This document shows, piece by piece, positions 37,131-49,833 of a DNA stretch of 64,000 nt. The DNA lies in NCBI GenBank assembly GCA_011800805.1, contig MPNW01000057.1, positions 259,468 through 323,467 on the forward strand, read 5' to 3'. The position numbers and the translations under genes are program-made. Under the pieces are notes generated by a model. That model was not told the DNA's origin, ran no database searches, and saw nothing but the letters and a program-made list of their open reading frames with translations. The DNA comes from Hirudo medicinalis (lineage: Eukaryota > Annelida > Clitellata > Hirudinida > Hirudinidae). Position 1 is the first letter of the stretch, and each line of letters opens with the position of its first letter.

Positions 37131-37684
37131 GTTGTCACCAATATTTGAATAAAGTTTAAAATACAATTAAAATCTTAGCCATACTTATAGTCATGCGTTT
37201 CTTGTAATAATAAATATCTGCTTGTATCACAAATCTGGAGTGTTAAATATTTTTTAATGGCTGGGTCCAAAAGATGTGGTTTTTGTATTTATGTTTGGCC
37301 CATTAAAGTTGTGATGGGAGTTATTTGGAATAGCAATAGCTGGCAATTATAAGTTAATAGTGCATGGAAATGGAAATTTTTAATAAAAAATGTGAGTCTC
37401 ATAAAATCTTCAAGTCGTTAACTACTGAAAAACTTCATATTTAACAAAATGAACGCATTTATGATAGAGAAATTTATTACGATGAGCTTTTATTTTAGTC
37501 AAGATAATTTTATGCGGTATTTATTCTTCTGTTCAGCTCATTCAGTCGGATGCTATTAGTTTAATTATGCCAACAAAAACAATTTTATTGGAAGCTTCAT
37601 TAAATTTTTTTTTAATTTCTTGTAAATGATCAACATCTTAAACACTGATATGTCTGCAGTTTCATCAACAATAAGTGTGTGCAA

Positions 37685-38672
37685 GGGGAATCGCCCATTA
37701 ATTATGTCAACAAATTTAAGGCAATTTTTGACCCCCTCCCTCCTCCTTGTCAACAACTGTCAAACTTCTAGACACCCCTCTATCAAAATTATGTAAAAAA
37801 ACTGACAACCACCCATAAATTATATTTTGTTTTTGCAATTTTGAATTTGTACCTTGTAACACTGAATTTGTGACTATTATATTTTGAAAATAAACAAAAT
37901 AATTGTTAAACTTAATAATATTGTCATTTTTTTTAATGTCAGCTTCTGTCATCTTCCAATGGGAAAGTCAAAAGTTCTTCTATTGTAATAATAGGCTTAG
38001 TATCGGATTCATCATTTCCATTATTTCAAACATTTTATTGAACTGATAAACCAGACAAATCAACAACATTTTCATCCAACCATTCAGCACATAAAATATC
38101 CGAATTTTCATTATGTGCAATAATTGTCATCAGCTCTTTCTATCATTTGGCAGCCACTCGAATTGGCTGAAGGTTTTTTGTTTGTTGATAAACAGGTGTC
38201 AATTTGTTATGCCCATGATCGCATTGTAAGTGTTGCTGAACATGTTTCGTTAACATGACTTTTGAACAGGGTCGCCGACAGAAATTTCGGGCTTCTAGGC
38301 AGTGCTTAGTAGGCATAGCGGTCACGGACCCTTATGTTATGGCAATTTGGTAATGGAAGTAAAATTTCAATATTTTAAAACCCGGGCGGGCCCCTAAAAA
38401 TGACTGGGCACTTGGGCACTTGACCCCCCTCTCGGCGGCCCTGCTTGTGAAGCAACATAGAGGTTACAGATTTTGCAAATCTATTCGAACAGTGACGACT
38501 GAAATGAAGGACTAACAGTAATGTTATAAATCCATGTTAAAATTTAGATTTTTATCATAAAAAATAACACTGTTGACGTCAATTAATCTTAAACTCCCCC
38601 CTGTCAAGAACTGTCAAACTTTTCAAACCCCCTCCCTCCCCTATTTTATTGACATAATTTATGGACGGCCCC
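37685..38672. mobile_element. Non-autonomous DNA transposon with about 30-bp inverted ends
   Basis: The left end, GGGGAATCGCCCATTAATTA then TGTCAACAAA, is an inverted match to the right end, whose reverse complement reads GGGGCCGTCCATAAATTATG then TCAATAAAAT. Inside each end the phrase ACTGTCAAACTT occurs in the same orientation (about 37758 and 38602). No transposase frame survives. The GGGGCCGTCCATAAATTA end is a type I have met in invertebrate DNA transposons, but I do not name the superfamily. A hAT-type MITE (38267-38443) is nested inside. Confidence 0.65.
38267..38443. mobile_element. hAT-type MITE, 177 bp, with 8-bp target duplication
   Basis: It begins CAGGGTCGCCGACAG and ends CTCTCGGCGGCCCTG, whose reverse complement CAGGGCCGCCGAGAG differs at two positions. 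The flanks are CTTTTGAA and CTTGTGAA (7 of 8 identical), the length expected of hAT target duplications. There is no coding capacity. Confidence 0.8.
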
Positions 38673-38990
38673 AAAGATGAATCACTTATTTCTTTATAGC
38701 TCTGACTTAACTGAATTTATGCATTCTGATATGTATGCTGATAAATTCTATCAGCATAATTTTTGCTTCTCCAACTTTCAGGAAGTATAACATATTACCC
38801 GCATACCTGAAGCCTTATATCCTGAACTGACAGCATGGATGAATTCAGTTTGACAATCATGGCTTTTTCCCAGGACTCCAATCTGCAGTGACTCCCGCCT
38901 CTTTGCAAATTTTTCAAATTATTTCCTGCTGCCTCTCACAAAATTGGAAGACTTCATCTAATTCGACGTTTTGGCTACCCGATCTACACC

Positions 38991-39405
38991 CAGTCCAAAA
39001 TAGATAGGGAGTACCCATTTTTTTACGATATCTCAACCAATATGTCACGAAAATTACTCAAATTTTAGTATGTTATGTAAATTGTGCTTCGAAAGTTTTA
39101 CATTGAATTTGGTGAAATATTATTTTCAAACTTATTAAAAAAATCCCAAAAATGTGTTTTTTCGGCGTCCAAAAAAGATAGGAAGGAAACGTGAAAAGTC
39201 AATTATAACAACAAAAATTTATATTTTTGACACAAAAAGTTATTTAATATGAAATTATAATTCCATTTTTCTCTATTATTTCAAAACATCTTTTGTCCAT
39301 CGACAAAATTAATTTTTTTATAAAGTCTGATTCCAGATTATTCCAGGAGGTCCTGATGGCATCTTCCAACTCCGATTTAGAATTAAATTGTCTTCCATAT
39401 TTCTA
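38991..39405 (-). mobile_element. Tc1/mariner-type transposon remnant
   Basis: On the minus strand about 39405-39255 reads QFNSKSELEDAIRTSWNNLE, then FIKKLILSMDKRCFEIIEKN, which is the final block of Tc1-type transposases. A candidate terminal repeat, CAGTCCAAAATAGATAGGGA, starts at 38991, downstream of the coding end as expected. A related phrase, GTCCAAAAAAGATAGG, recurs internally near 39168. The N-terminal half and catalytic residues were not found. Confidence 0.65.
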
Positions 39406-39636
39406 TGTTGCATCGCAGTGTTGACTTGAACATTGTTCAGCCGTTCTGAAGATATCTCGGATTTTACTTCGATGAGCTCCAATAAGTTGATTCTGCTTTA
39501 TGCTTCAACACAGCTTTAACAATAAAATAAAATTGATAAATCGTTCATTTTTTGTAAACAGTTTGTATAATATACATGTAGTTCATTTACATAGCGCCAT
39601 ATGTAGTGTTCTTTTCTTAACAATTTATGCAGTGCA

Positions 39637-40620
39637 CAAGGCCGCATACAGAAATTTCGGGATCCTAGTGGTCACTGGCCGTTAAACTGTCTTACTTTTT
39701 TTACGAACAAGTTTAAAAAAAAACAAGTCGTCACACAAATCGTAATAATATAAGCCCATATTTGTTTGATATCAATCAGCGCCGTATTTACCCAGGTGGA
39801 GGCCCAGGTGCACTATGGTGGTAGTGGCGGCCCACAAACCTCGCCTCTATTCCAGTCCTGTTGCCCCCCTGACAAGCAAAAAAAGGTTTCCCGATTGGTG
39901 GAGGACCCTGTGCAGTGGCACATCTCGACCATGCCTAATTCCGGCACTCAGGCCCACATTATGGCCCAGGCACCGTGAGGCACTGTGCCTACGAAATCAA
40001 AATTTAAAAAAAATTAATAATATAGAAAAAAATATGGCGTTAAAATAGCTAGATTAAAATAACTAGAACACCTCTAAGTTATTGTGGCCTTTCAATAAAC
40101 TGAGCTGAAGCGTGTCAAGAATTGCTTACGATCAACAATTGGATAATTGAAGTTGTTCAACATTGCTTTCTTGTCTATTGAATGTGAACTACTTCGTTCC
40201 AGGAACTTTATCGAAACGATAGACATATTTGCCAGGAAGAAGAACCGAAAGGTCCCATTGTACATTTTATATATGTGTTGAATATATGTATTTTACATTG
40301 TTTGTTAATGTATTTGGGAAAAAATGAAAATTTCAGTAAAGGAGTGAAATTTCTTTTGCTGTTGTCACCCTACAAAAAATGTTCTCGTTCGATCGTGGAA
40401 AGGCTACGAAAGGTTTAATCCGGCCCAGAAATTTTTTTTCGTAAGTCTTTATCGTGGCATTTGAGAAGCCTTGGCAGTAATATTATTAAATAGGCATAAG
40501 CATAAATTATAAACTTTGCATAACTGATTATAATAATGTAGATCCGGGCGGGTCCTAAAAATTTATTGCCTAGCCCCTGCCTCCTGCCCCCTCCCCGCAT
40601 CATCCACATAGGTGACCCTG
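39637..40620. mobile_element. hAT-type non-autonomous element, 984 bp, with perfect 8-bp target duplication
   Basis: The left end CAAGGCCGCATACAGAAATT shares CAGAAATTTCGGG with the MITE at 38267; the right end is GGTGACCCTG. Both sides are flanked by the identical octamer GCAGTGCA (39629-39636 and 40621-40628). The inner part contains a second terminal-repeat-like phrase, CAGCGCCGTATTTACCCAGG near 39778, suggesting a further nested element. No transposase frame was seen. Confidence 0.75.
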
Positions 40621-40629
40621 GCAGTGCAA

Positions 40630-42600
40630 GCTGGCAGTCCATATACAGGAAAGCAACACTCTGAGCCAGCTTAATATAATAAGTAAATAATTAAATAAAA
40701 TGATTAAAAATAACCAGCATAATAAAAGACGCAGTTTTAGAAAATGCAACAACTACAACGTACCAAACAAATCAAGTTATAAAAGTAACTGACGTGAATT
40801 GCATGGTTTACTGAGCCAATCGAAAAGAACTGGCAAAAGTATGGGAGTTGCGAATGATTTAAAATTATTGAACCCTCGTGAGATCAAGTGGAAGTGTTAA
40901 ACCAGAAAATGGTAGCTTGGTGAGAGGAATGAAACGGATGGAGGTTCTAAATCTTAGTCAGCAACACAATAGACTCCAATCTCCTCTTAAACTGAACTTA
41001 ATTATAAATCGGACTGGAAGAAAAAGATCATCAAAGATGGGTTTCTGACTCCAGAAAGAGTAAATAGATAACAACAGTTAATTTAATTTAATAGAATATA
41101 AATTGTAGAGAATCCCTCATTTGTGCAATTAATTTCGTGGCTCACAAAAATTGGTAATCATCTTGAGTGATACGTTTGGCATATGACGATGATGATGATG
41201 ATGATGATGACGACGACGACGACGACGATGACGATGATGATGATACCGCTACTATATTCTTTAAATTTAGGGTTGAAATAATCTTGTCTGAGTTATTAAA
41301 TAATATAATTTGATGGTTTACAACAGGAAAATGTGAGATGATATAGCCACGTAGCACGATAAATCCTGAGTTTAAGATGCATCAAAATTACATGTAACGT
41401 GAGGCAATGAAGATAATACCTTCAAGATATCGTGTGGTGCCTGACTTGAGTGTAAGCAAAACACCTCGAATTTATCCATGCAAAATGTGCGCATGTACGA
41501 ATGTATTCTTCAAACGTAAAATATGAAACGAAAGAGAGGATTCGAACGAAAAAAGCACATAAAATAACATGGAAAACCCCATTACATCTTGCAGGATAAT
41601 CATCTTATTCCTCATCGTCATCCAAGAACAATTTGTTGAGCCGATTGCACGTAGGGCTGCATAAATTGGTCCACCCAAGTGGAGATGTGGAAATATAGAG
41701 AACATTTCGTTCTTAATTTCGTAATTTAATAATTATATTTAACATTTCGTTTTTAATGCGGATTATATTTCTACGCAAATGTTATGACATTATGCGCTTA
41801 GATTTTAAAACCACTTGTGAGGAAGTAGAATAGTAAACGTTATAGAATGCTTAATTCAGTTAATGAATTTCAACAATTATTAATATTTTTATTAAAACGA
41901 TAATGTTTTAGGTTTAAAAAATTATTCTAAGTTATTCCATTGTTCTAAATTAATATGAGACTTGCATACAATGCGATCTGCTCACCAACTTTATTCAAAT
42001 TTTTCTAAAGGAGCCGAGAGTAAATCACTGAATAGGAACTTCATTCGACTGTCGCAATCAGACACTTAATTGTTACAGTGACTCAGCATTATCATCAATT
42101 ATCACGAAAGCTATCTTTTTAAGCGAAAAGAGGATTCAAATTAACATCAACAAGATGCCCTCACATTCGTCCTCCTTGAGTGCATCGATTTTGTGTCCGA
42201 ATAAGAAAAGATTCCGATTAGGATGACGCGCTTAGTCTAAATCTTAACGAGCCCCAACATTATAATTAATTATTCAACCCAAATGATTGCATTTGTCGAA
42301 CTCAAGCGTCTGAGATGATTACCTGAAGCGCGGGCATCAGAATGGCTTTAAAAGCTCAGTTATTCACAATTCTTGCTCAACCTTTGAAAATTTCACTACA
42401 ATATAACTTTGGGCTGGTGAACTATTCCGAGAGGGTTCCACAAAAATCAATTTTAAGCCAAACTTATAAATTCGGAAAATCTGATAAGATATCCAGGCAA
42501 ATAAGTTTTCTTTTTATTTTCTACACATTAATGTTTAATTTGGAATGTTAGAAGCTCAGTGAAATTGTCATCTTCCACCTCTCAACCGACAAGGACATAA
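40630..42600. other. Intergenic region upstream of the Dok-like gene
   Basis: Apart from the microsatellite at 41184, I see no recognisable coding sequence. The open frame at 41472-41705 (-) is not recognised. Confidence 0.4.
41184..41242. repeat. GAT/GAC trinucleotide microsatellite
   Basis: A run of about 19 GAT and GAC units. The poly-serine frame on the minus strand is a by-product. Confidence 0.92.
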
Positions 42601-42616
42601 TCATTCCTCTTTAGAC

Positions 42617-42746
42617 GGGAGGCTGATACCGAATTAATTGCTAACGACGCCAAACAACATGCTGCATTAAATTGGTTCGAAACCAAAGATTCCTTCCTTG
42701 TAATTTTGCGAGCAGCATTTATTTACCCCGGCATTCGGATGAGAGG
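42617..42746 (+). other. Orphan exon, possible 5' exon of the Dok-like gene
   Basis: Between a TTTAG acceptor and a GGTAAGT donor there is an open segment containing DTELIANDAKQHAALNWFET and VILRAAFIYPGIRMR. Its end phase (one base left over) fits the exon at 43842, giving an in-frame join. I do not recognise the sequence, and Dok proteins normally start at the PH domain, so this may belong to something else. Confidence 0.35.
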
Positions 42747-43841
42747 TAAGTTTACGAATTGCTTTCAAACAATAACACGCTTAGATAATAAGACAGCACT
42801 AGGTTATCAGCAACAGTCCTTTGATTTTTTGCCTCAACATGGAGTGAGAGTTGCTACGTTCATCACCGAGAGCCTGAATGAGGCACGCACGTAATGGTTC
42901 TTTATATGTTCCACAGCAACTGACTTGTAGTGTTTGAGTCATGCCATCGATGGTCTATCGAGATTAACAGTATCTCGCTGCTGCGTTGGTGACATTGATT
43001 ATTTCTGTTAAACTTATTTCAAACCATTCAAACTAGGTCGTAGAAAAATTGTTTCGAAATTCCCACATCAGTGGGCAGGAAGATATATCCGGATTTGTTA
43101 AAAATGTCTAGAAAGTGAGTCATTTTAGAAATGATCCTTTGTTACCATTTAGAGTTTTTGTGCACAAATATCAGTTGCATTTCCGACTGAGCAAATCTGA
43201 TTTCATTTGGTCAAACTTTTTTTCATAAATATCAATATCAATAATTTTATCAGATCAAACTTCAGTTCTCTTGTTCGACAAAAACTACTCGTTTGTAATG
43301 TTATCTTTTAATTGGAATTACAAAATCGAAGGAGTGCTATTTACATCCGATTATTTTTACGCGGTGAACTCGGCGATAATTGTCAGAACGTAAACATGAA
43401 ATTGGACCATTGAAGCAGCACAAAGGCGTTGATTGTCTTTGTTCTAATTTGTCTGTCTGTGCCATCTCCAGACTTGTCGCAAAGTACTTACATATTCAAA
43501 ATTCACACCAATTCTTGAAAATAAATTTTATTAATTATAAAATTTAATCTTGGATAGGCTTATGACATGCTCAACCGCTAAGAATCCCTTTAAAATTTTA
43601 GCCCAAAGATGATCCAATTTATTATTTAGTGGGAAAGTAGCGGATCGGAATTTAAAATATTCGGCTCAATCGATGACACTTCTCGAGGTTTAAACATGAA
43701 GCTTAGAATGTCTTACTTAAAGATAACAATTAATAACTAGTATGCTTGATCAGGTTAAATCGTAAGCAAATTTATGTTTAAGCTATTAGTTATTACTTTT
43801 CATCCAGTCTTCCTTCCTCAAGGGAAGATCAATGTTTGGCA

Positions 43842-46800
43842 GATTCTTGGAGTGAGACTGACATCGTCAAGAAAGGATGTCTCCACATCAAGGAATCAGT
43901 TTCTCTCAGTTTCGTGAAGATGAAGTTCAAGGTGAATTATTGCTTTGTTAACCAATTCAACCTGGTAAATTGCTTTCACCTGGTAATTGGTGCGCACAAT
44001 CTCCATGACAACCTTATCTCTTGAGTTTCGCATATTTACACATTAATGAGGATGTCCTGTTGCGTCACTTATAATATTCGCTCTGAGATTATTTTTTACA
44101 TTTCTGCTCAACTATGAATTGAAACTCGAGAATTTGTGGTGCACTAACATTTTCAAAAGCTGATTTTCCAGCAAGAAATGCTCGCTTCTCCAAAAACACT
44201 TGCAACAATAAAACAAAGTCTGAAATCTCATCATGACCTTGTTTATCTGAAAGCACCGAAATGACCCGAAAAATTCGACCAAAGTCAACGGATTGATTTC
44301 GGTTGTTGAGTTCCATCCTAATTCTACTGAAATCATTGAAATGCATGCAATGCCATGGCATCTCTGATGACAAGCATACTGCGAAATATTTGTTTGCTAT
44401 AAACAAACGCCCGTCGAAAACGTTCACTTTCATATCTTGTACCGATGAGACTCACGAGCTCCGATGTACTGATTCGAATGATTGACTCATTCACTTCCTC
44501 GTTCACTCGTTCACATACTCGTGCTCGTTGTGCTCACACAAACAGCTGCAATCCTTTTCCAGGTTTTTTTTTATTCTGCAACGAATGTTATTCCTCTAAT
44601 GGATCGGAGATTAGCCTCGATTCCAAGACAATGTTGACTGATAACGAAGTTTTCAAGGTCATGGCTGAATGTTAAAATAGAAAACCTTGACTTTTTCTTA
44701 AATGGAATTAATTGTATTAATTATTCTTCCATCTCGTGCCTGTGTCTTGTTCCTCGTGAGTTTCAAATTTCACGCCCCTTAAGGTTCAACGATATCTTTG
44801 ACTGGGGCTGGAATGATCTGAAGGCATTTGCAGTGGAAAGTTCCTACTGCTATCCGCATCCATCTAATTTCACCATGAATTTTTATTTATTTTGATCAGC
44901 CACATTTCCGGGAAGAAGGGGCGTTATTTGTGTTGACATTTGTGTCCAATACTCGTTATTTATATTTAATTATTTAATACTTACAACATCTAATATTTGT
45001 TATTTATATTTAATGATTTAATACTTACAACATCTAATATTTGTTATTTATATTTAATGATTTAATACTTACAACATCTAATATTATTTTTTGCACTAAT
45101 TAATGCTTACAAATATTTCAAGTCTTAGCTTAATATATTCACAGCAAACTTACTGTTCCATTATCATTGGCATGAAGCGGTTATTAGAGCTTTACGATTT
45201 GTTATATGGCAATGTTATATTACCTCAGAACAATTTTTTTTAATTTTCAAATTTTAATGAGAAAACGTTGATCTGTGTGAAAATGAAAGCGGATATGAGC
45301 AGATTGAGTTCAGTAACTTTGATAAAGTCTTGAGAAAATTCAAGAGACTTCAAATCTTTTGTTACCCAAATGTGACGTTTGACAGAAGTTAAAGCTAAGT
45401 AAAATTAATTTCCTTGTAAAACAACTTCGTGCGACTGATACATCTGTTCTCACCGGGAAAGCAATTAACATGATGACGATGTTTCACCGCAATTGATTCG
45501 AGTGATGCATGTTGGCTACTAATATGGTTACAAATGCTTAACTATTTTATCCCAAGTAATTAACTTTTTCAGTTGACTTTTACCACTTACAACAAATTAC
45601 TCACTTCATAACGTTTAAAGAGTTGGCAGGCTCGGTTTCTGGTGTTGAGGGATTCATGGAGCCACGTGGAAGGTGTAGGTGAAACCGTCCTCGAAATTCT
45701 GCCAGCTGCTCCTAACGTCGAACAAAGCCTTCCTCCGACTCTCCATATTTCATCAAAACTTCCAGTCAAAACGTCCTTCTCTGCTTCCTCATCTTCGTCG
45801 TCATCTTCCAAAGAAATTCCCAGTTTGGGAATATTCAAGGCATCCCTGAAAGACAAGTGCGTTGACTTGAAGAATGTCAAATACGTTGACGTTCACAGAA
45901 CTTCGAGAACATTCCCACACGCCTTCATCGTGCATAGGTTGATTGATGTTTTCATCTTAAACTTCGAATGTAATGATTATGTAATCACAGTGGTAACGCA
46001 ATCATGCCATTACATAAAGAGATGATAAGCCCCCTCTCATCATTGGAGCAAAGTCAGACCTTGAAATGAGGGAATGGCTGATGGCCATCAAGTTATTGGC
46101 TGACAAGGCCTGCAAGAACTCACAATCGTTGCCCAGGGTCAGGTCACTTCTTGCCACAAATCAGTCAACTTCAGGTGTGTTTGAATTATAATGAGTAGAT
46201 GAATGATTAATGAATGGAATGGTTAATAAAATAACTACTTATTTATTAATGCATCACTAGGTTCCAACTTTCGGTGTTTCGTGATTGACGTGATCAGCTC
46301 TGAATTGGAAACAGCACCGAGACTCGTGTCGAAGCTGAACGGTCAGTTCTTATTCTGCGTGAATCCGAACGGATTGATGAAGATCGTGAGTCGACAAAAC
46401 AGCAACACTCGATGCAAGAGCTACCCCGAGTCTCTCAGAGATGACACCGATGGAGAAGACAGCGGTGGATCCAATGGAAGCGAAGGGGCCAGGAAAGAAA
46501 TTTGTCACTGGAACGTGGAAGACGTGAGGAAGTTGAAGAGTGAAAATATTCCTGGAAAGATGGAGTGTCTCGTCACTCTGGAGACTTCAAGGTTTGAAAG
46601 ATTCTGACGCTATGCACATGGCGCCTTAAAAATTAATTACTATTATTTATTGTTATTGATTTTCATTGAGGTCCACCGAGTATTGACTGAACAAACTGAA
46701 AATGTTGAATGATGAATAGTTGGAAGAACAAATGAATGTTCGGGGGAAAATATTTTGGGAATCCGAATTATTTTGGTTGCCTGGATTGCTTTGTTGGATT

Positions 46801-49028
46801 GTTGATTATAAAATTGGAAATATTTTAAAACACAACATTTCCTGCATCTGTGCCAAAAATTGATGAAATCCTAAGTTTTTTGGGAGACTCAATAAATTAT
46901 GTGAGTGTTATTATTAGTTACATAGCTGTTAGATTTTCATCACCTTAGTATTTTTAAGTTAACTAATTTTATTAATTTTTAATTAGGTTATTAAATAACT
47001 TTTTAATAAATAATTAATAATTTTCGCTTATTAAATTGTGAACTAATTGTAATAATGATCTTGAACTAATGATAGATATTATGCTTCCCTTCTAAAACAA
47101 AGTAAAACCAGTCTTACTGAGACGAATGTTTATAATTAGGTAATAATAAACATAGGCTTAGCCACGCGGGGGCAAGTGCCTTCCTTGTCACTTTGTCATT
47201 TTAAGGATTTTTCTAAATCCGTATAAAAATAATTCATAAATAATTTACTGGTCATAATACAGCTCCAGTAAATTAGGACTGCTTCCGACATCAAAATTTA
47301 TTAAACAAACATTCTAACTTTCGATAACTAATTTGTTAGTGTCTTCAGTGTGAAATTAAATGTTTGCCGCTAATCCACCAGTAACATACTTTACTATTGT
47401 AATGTTTATGTACACATAATCCACCAGTAACATACTTTACTATTGTAATGTTTATGTACACATAATCCACCAGTAACATACTTTACTATTGTAATGTTTA
47501 TGTACACATAATCCACCAGTAACATACTTTACTATTGTAATGTTTATGTACACATAAAAAACTTCCTACCTCGGCCGCTTTTAATATCCACGCCACTGAT
47601 AATAAATGAATAAGCATTTGGAATGAAATGAGCAAATAATGCTTCAATAAATAATTGCAGTGAGTAACTTCCACGCACAAAATCAAGAATTCTTTGTTCA
47701 GAAAAGGAGAAAATAAATCATCATTGAAGACAAGAGATAAGAAATAAAATAAGGATAAAAGGATTTTATGGAGTAAAATGATTAATTAATGCGTGAAATG
47801 AAAATATATTAATCTGTTTCTCATTGTTCTTCTGTTCGGATTCAAATGACATAAAAAATTAATAACGTAAACAAAAACTATCGTCGTTGGTGTGCAGTCG
47901 TTGCAGGGAGTATCCAGGAATATTCAAGTTCCACAGCATGCAAGGAGTGGAGTTGATTCAGTACATCAGAAGTGTTGCTTCCAGCGTCGACGAGATGTCT
48001 GTGCTCAGTAAATCCACTGATGATGACCAGAAGGATAGAGGAGGTAATAACAAAATGATACTGATGTTGCATATTATACATTAAAATTAATTTACAAATA
48101 TAACTAGGTTCTTACTATTAATACTGATTAGATCTTCAGTTCATGCAATATCATCTTATTGTCTTCTTTATTATATTGCTCTAGCAACATTTTACGTATA
48201 AATTTAATGTAGTTGGCGTCTTTATGGCAAAACACGTTTTTAAAATCTTATTTGATAGAAATGATAGACGTTGTCGTCTTCACAGTATGCTTCTTATTCG
48301 CTGACTCAAAGATTGTTGACCGAATCAACGATTATTCACAGTTTACAGTTTCTAACGTAATAAAAACTTGTTAATCACCAAATTTAGAACTTTGGACTTC
48401 AGAAGCATCTTTCAAACAATTTTGAACTCTATTTTAAATCATCAATTTAAAAAGGGCCCTTTCCGAAAAGTTGATAACATTAGCATATTCATGAGCGCTA
48501 AAGTAATTCACGTGAAGATTTTGAAAACAACAACATTCTGATTTCAAGTGAAAACAACTTTCATTCAATTTTGTGATTCGAAATGTTGTCATTCTTGTAG
48601 ATTTTTTTAATCATGCTTTCCACTGATTACAGTAATTTTGATAAATGAATATTAATTAACTTAATAAATATTAATGGTGATACAAATTCATGAGTTCTTA
48701 TTGAACACTTAGGAGTTCAAAATACTGATGATTCAGATCAATTTTATTCCTAATTGAAATCACTAAAAAGAAAGCAAATCATGAAGTTTTTGCTGCTTCT
48801 TTAGTTATATTTAACATTTTTTATTTATAACATTTAGTTATTTAGCATATTTTTTCTGCTGTTATTATCAACAATTTGTCACCAGTTTCTTTGATCTCAT
48901 TTTAAAAATTAATAACTAATCTATTATAGTTGTCATTATTGTTATTATTATTATTGTTATTATTATTATTGTTATTATTATTATTGTTGTTATTGTTATT
49001 ATTATTATTAATGTTATTATTATTGTTG

Positions 49029-49072
<44 letters not shown>

Positions 49073-49833
49073 TATATAGAAGTCGACATTCAAAAATGGA
49101 ATGGATGACTTACTTGATAAGACCATGATAACGGTGTCTTTATATATGATAATATTTGATATTATATGATAATATGATAATATTTGATATTATATGATAA
49201 TATGATAATATTTGATATTATATGATAATATGATAATATTTGCATTAATGATTGTGATGACGTCGTGAATGAAAACAATGAATACACCCATCGAAAGAGT
49301 GTCAACTAAAACAATTCAAACATTATAATAATTACATTTTCAGACAGAAATCGATTGAGATCAGAAGTTTCAGAAGATGTCGGATCACCTCAAAGTAGGT
49401 TGAAACTGACACTTGAGCGTGTAATATAATGCCTTGTTATCGTTGAAAGTTAAACGTCTCAAACTTTCTTACCATCTTCGCTTGACTGAAGGTGAGTTTC
49501 CAAGTAAGATGATTATATTATAATCTTCTTTTCAGCAACCAAACGCACCAATAGCTATAAACTTTAATTATTTGGGGCTCCTCAGGTGCACAACTTGTTT
49601 GCATGATTAAAGTAATTTGCATAACTAAATTCGGAATGTTGTATCGCACACGAGCCTAACATCTTGTAAGAAAAGCTCAATTAATTACTCCGTAACCATT
49701 TGATTTAACAAGTGACAGCAGCTAATTGGTTTGCACTTATTTAACAGCCGATTGCTTTACAGACACCCAAGAAAAATGTCCTCACATTCCGAAACCCCCA
49801 CCAAGACCCCTCTTCACCATTTCAAACCCATGA
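43842..49833 (+). CDS. Dok-like adaptor: PH domain, IRS-type PTB domain, proline-rich tail (7 exons)
   Basis: Dok proteins are membrane-recruited adaptors downstream of tyrosine kinases. Exons: 43842-43931, 45621-45937, 46030-46174, 46261-46591, 47898-48043, 49344-49394, 49749-49833 (TGA), all in phase. The PH domain is split over three exons: ETDIVKKGCLHIKE, then SWQARFLVLRDSW, YVDVHRTSRTFPHAFIVH, and finally PLIIGAKSDLEMREWLMAIK, the typical PH C-terminal helix. The PTB domain starts SNFRCFVIDVISSELE and has LNGQFLFCVNPNGLMKIVS. After a Gly/Ser/acidic loop it continues with WNVEDVRKLKS, then CREYPGIFKFHSMQGVELIQ. The tail is short, ending CPHIPKPPPRPLFTISNP with an SH3-binding-type proline motif. 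It lacks the long YxxP-rich tail of vertebrate Dok1/2. The true first exon and start codon are uncertain. Confidence 0.8.
44955..45084. repeat. 44-bp tandem repeat, three units (intronic)
   Basis: Units start at 44955, 44999 and 45043 with GTTATTTATATTTAATGATT (first copy has AATTATT). They are almost identical and lie inside the first large Dok-like intron. Confidence 0.92.
47371..47555. repeat. 46-bp tandem repeat, four units (intronic)
   Basis: Units begin TAATCCACCAGTAACATACT at 47371, 47417, 47463 and 47509 and are virtually identical, which suggests recent expansion. They lie in the intron before the second PTB exon of the Dok-like gene. Confidence 0.95.
48939..49073. repeat. ATT/GTT trinucleotide microsatellite
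   Basis: About 45 units of ATT interspersed with GTT, in a Dok-like intron. The poly-Asn frame on the minus strand is a by-product of the repeat. Confidence 0.95.
49148..49241. repeat. 28-bp tandem repeat, 3.4 units (intronic)
   Basis: GATAATATTTGATATTATAT units begin at 49148, 49176, 49204 and 49232. The unit contains the palindromic core AATATTTGATATT. It lies 75 bp downstream of the ATT microsatellite. Confidence 0.92.

Noticed and set aside
48902..49126. Poly-asparagine protein on the minus strand
   Set aside because: It is a direct translation of an ATT/GTT microsatellite.
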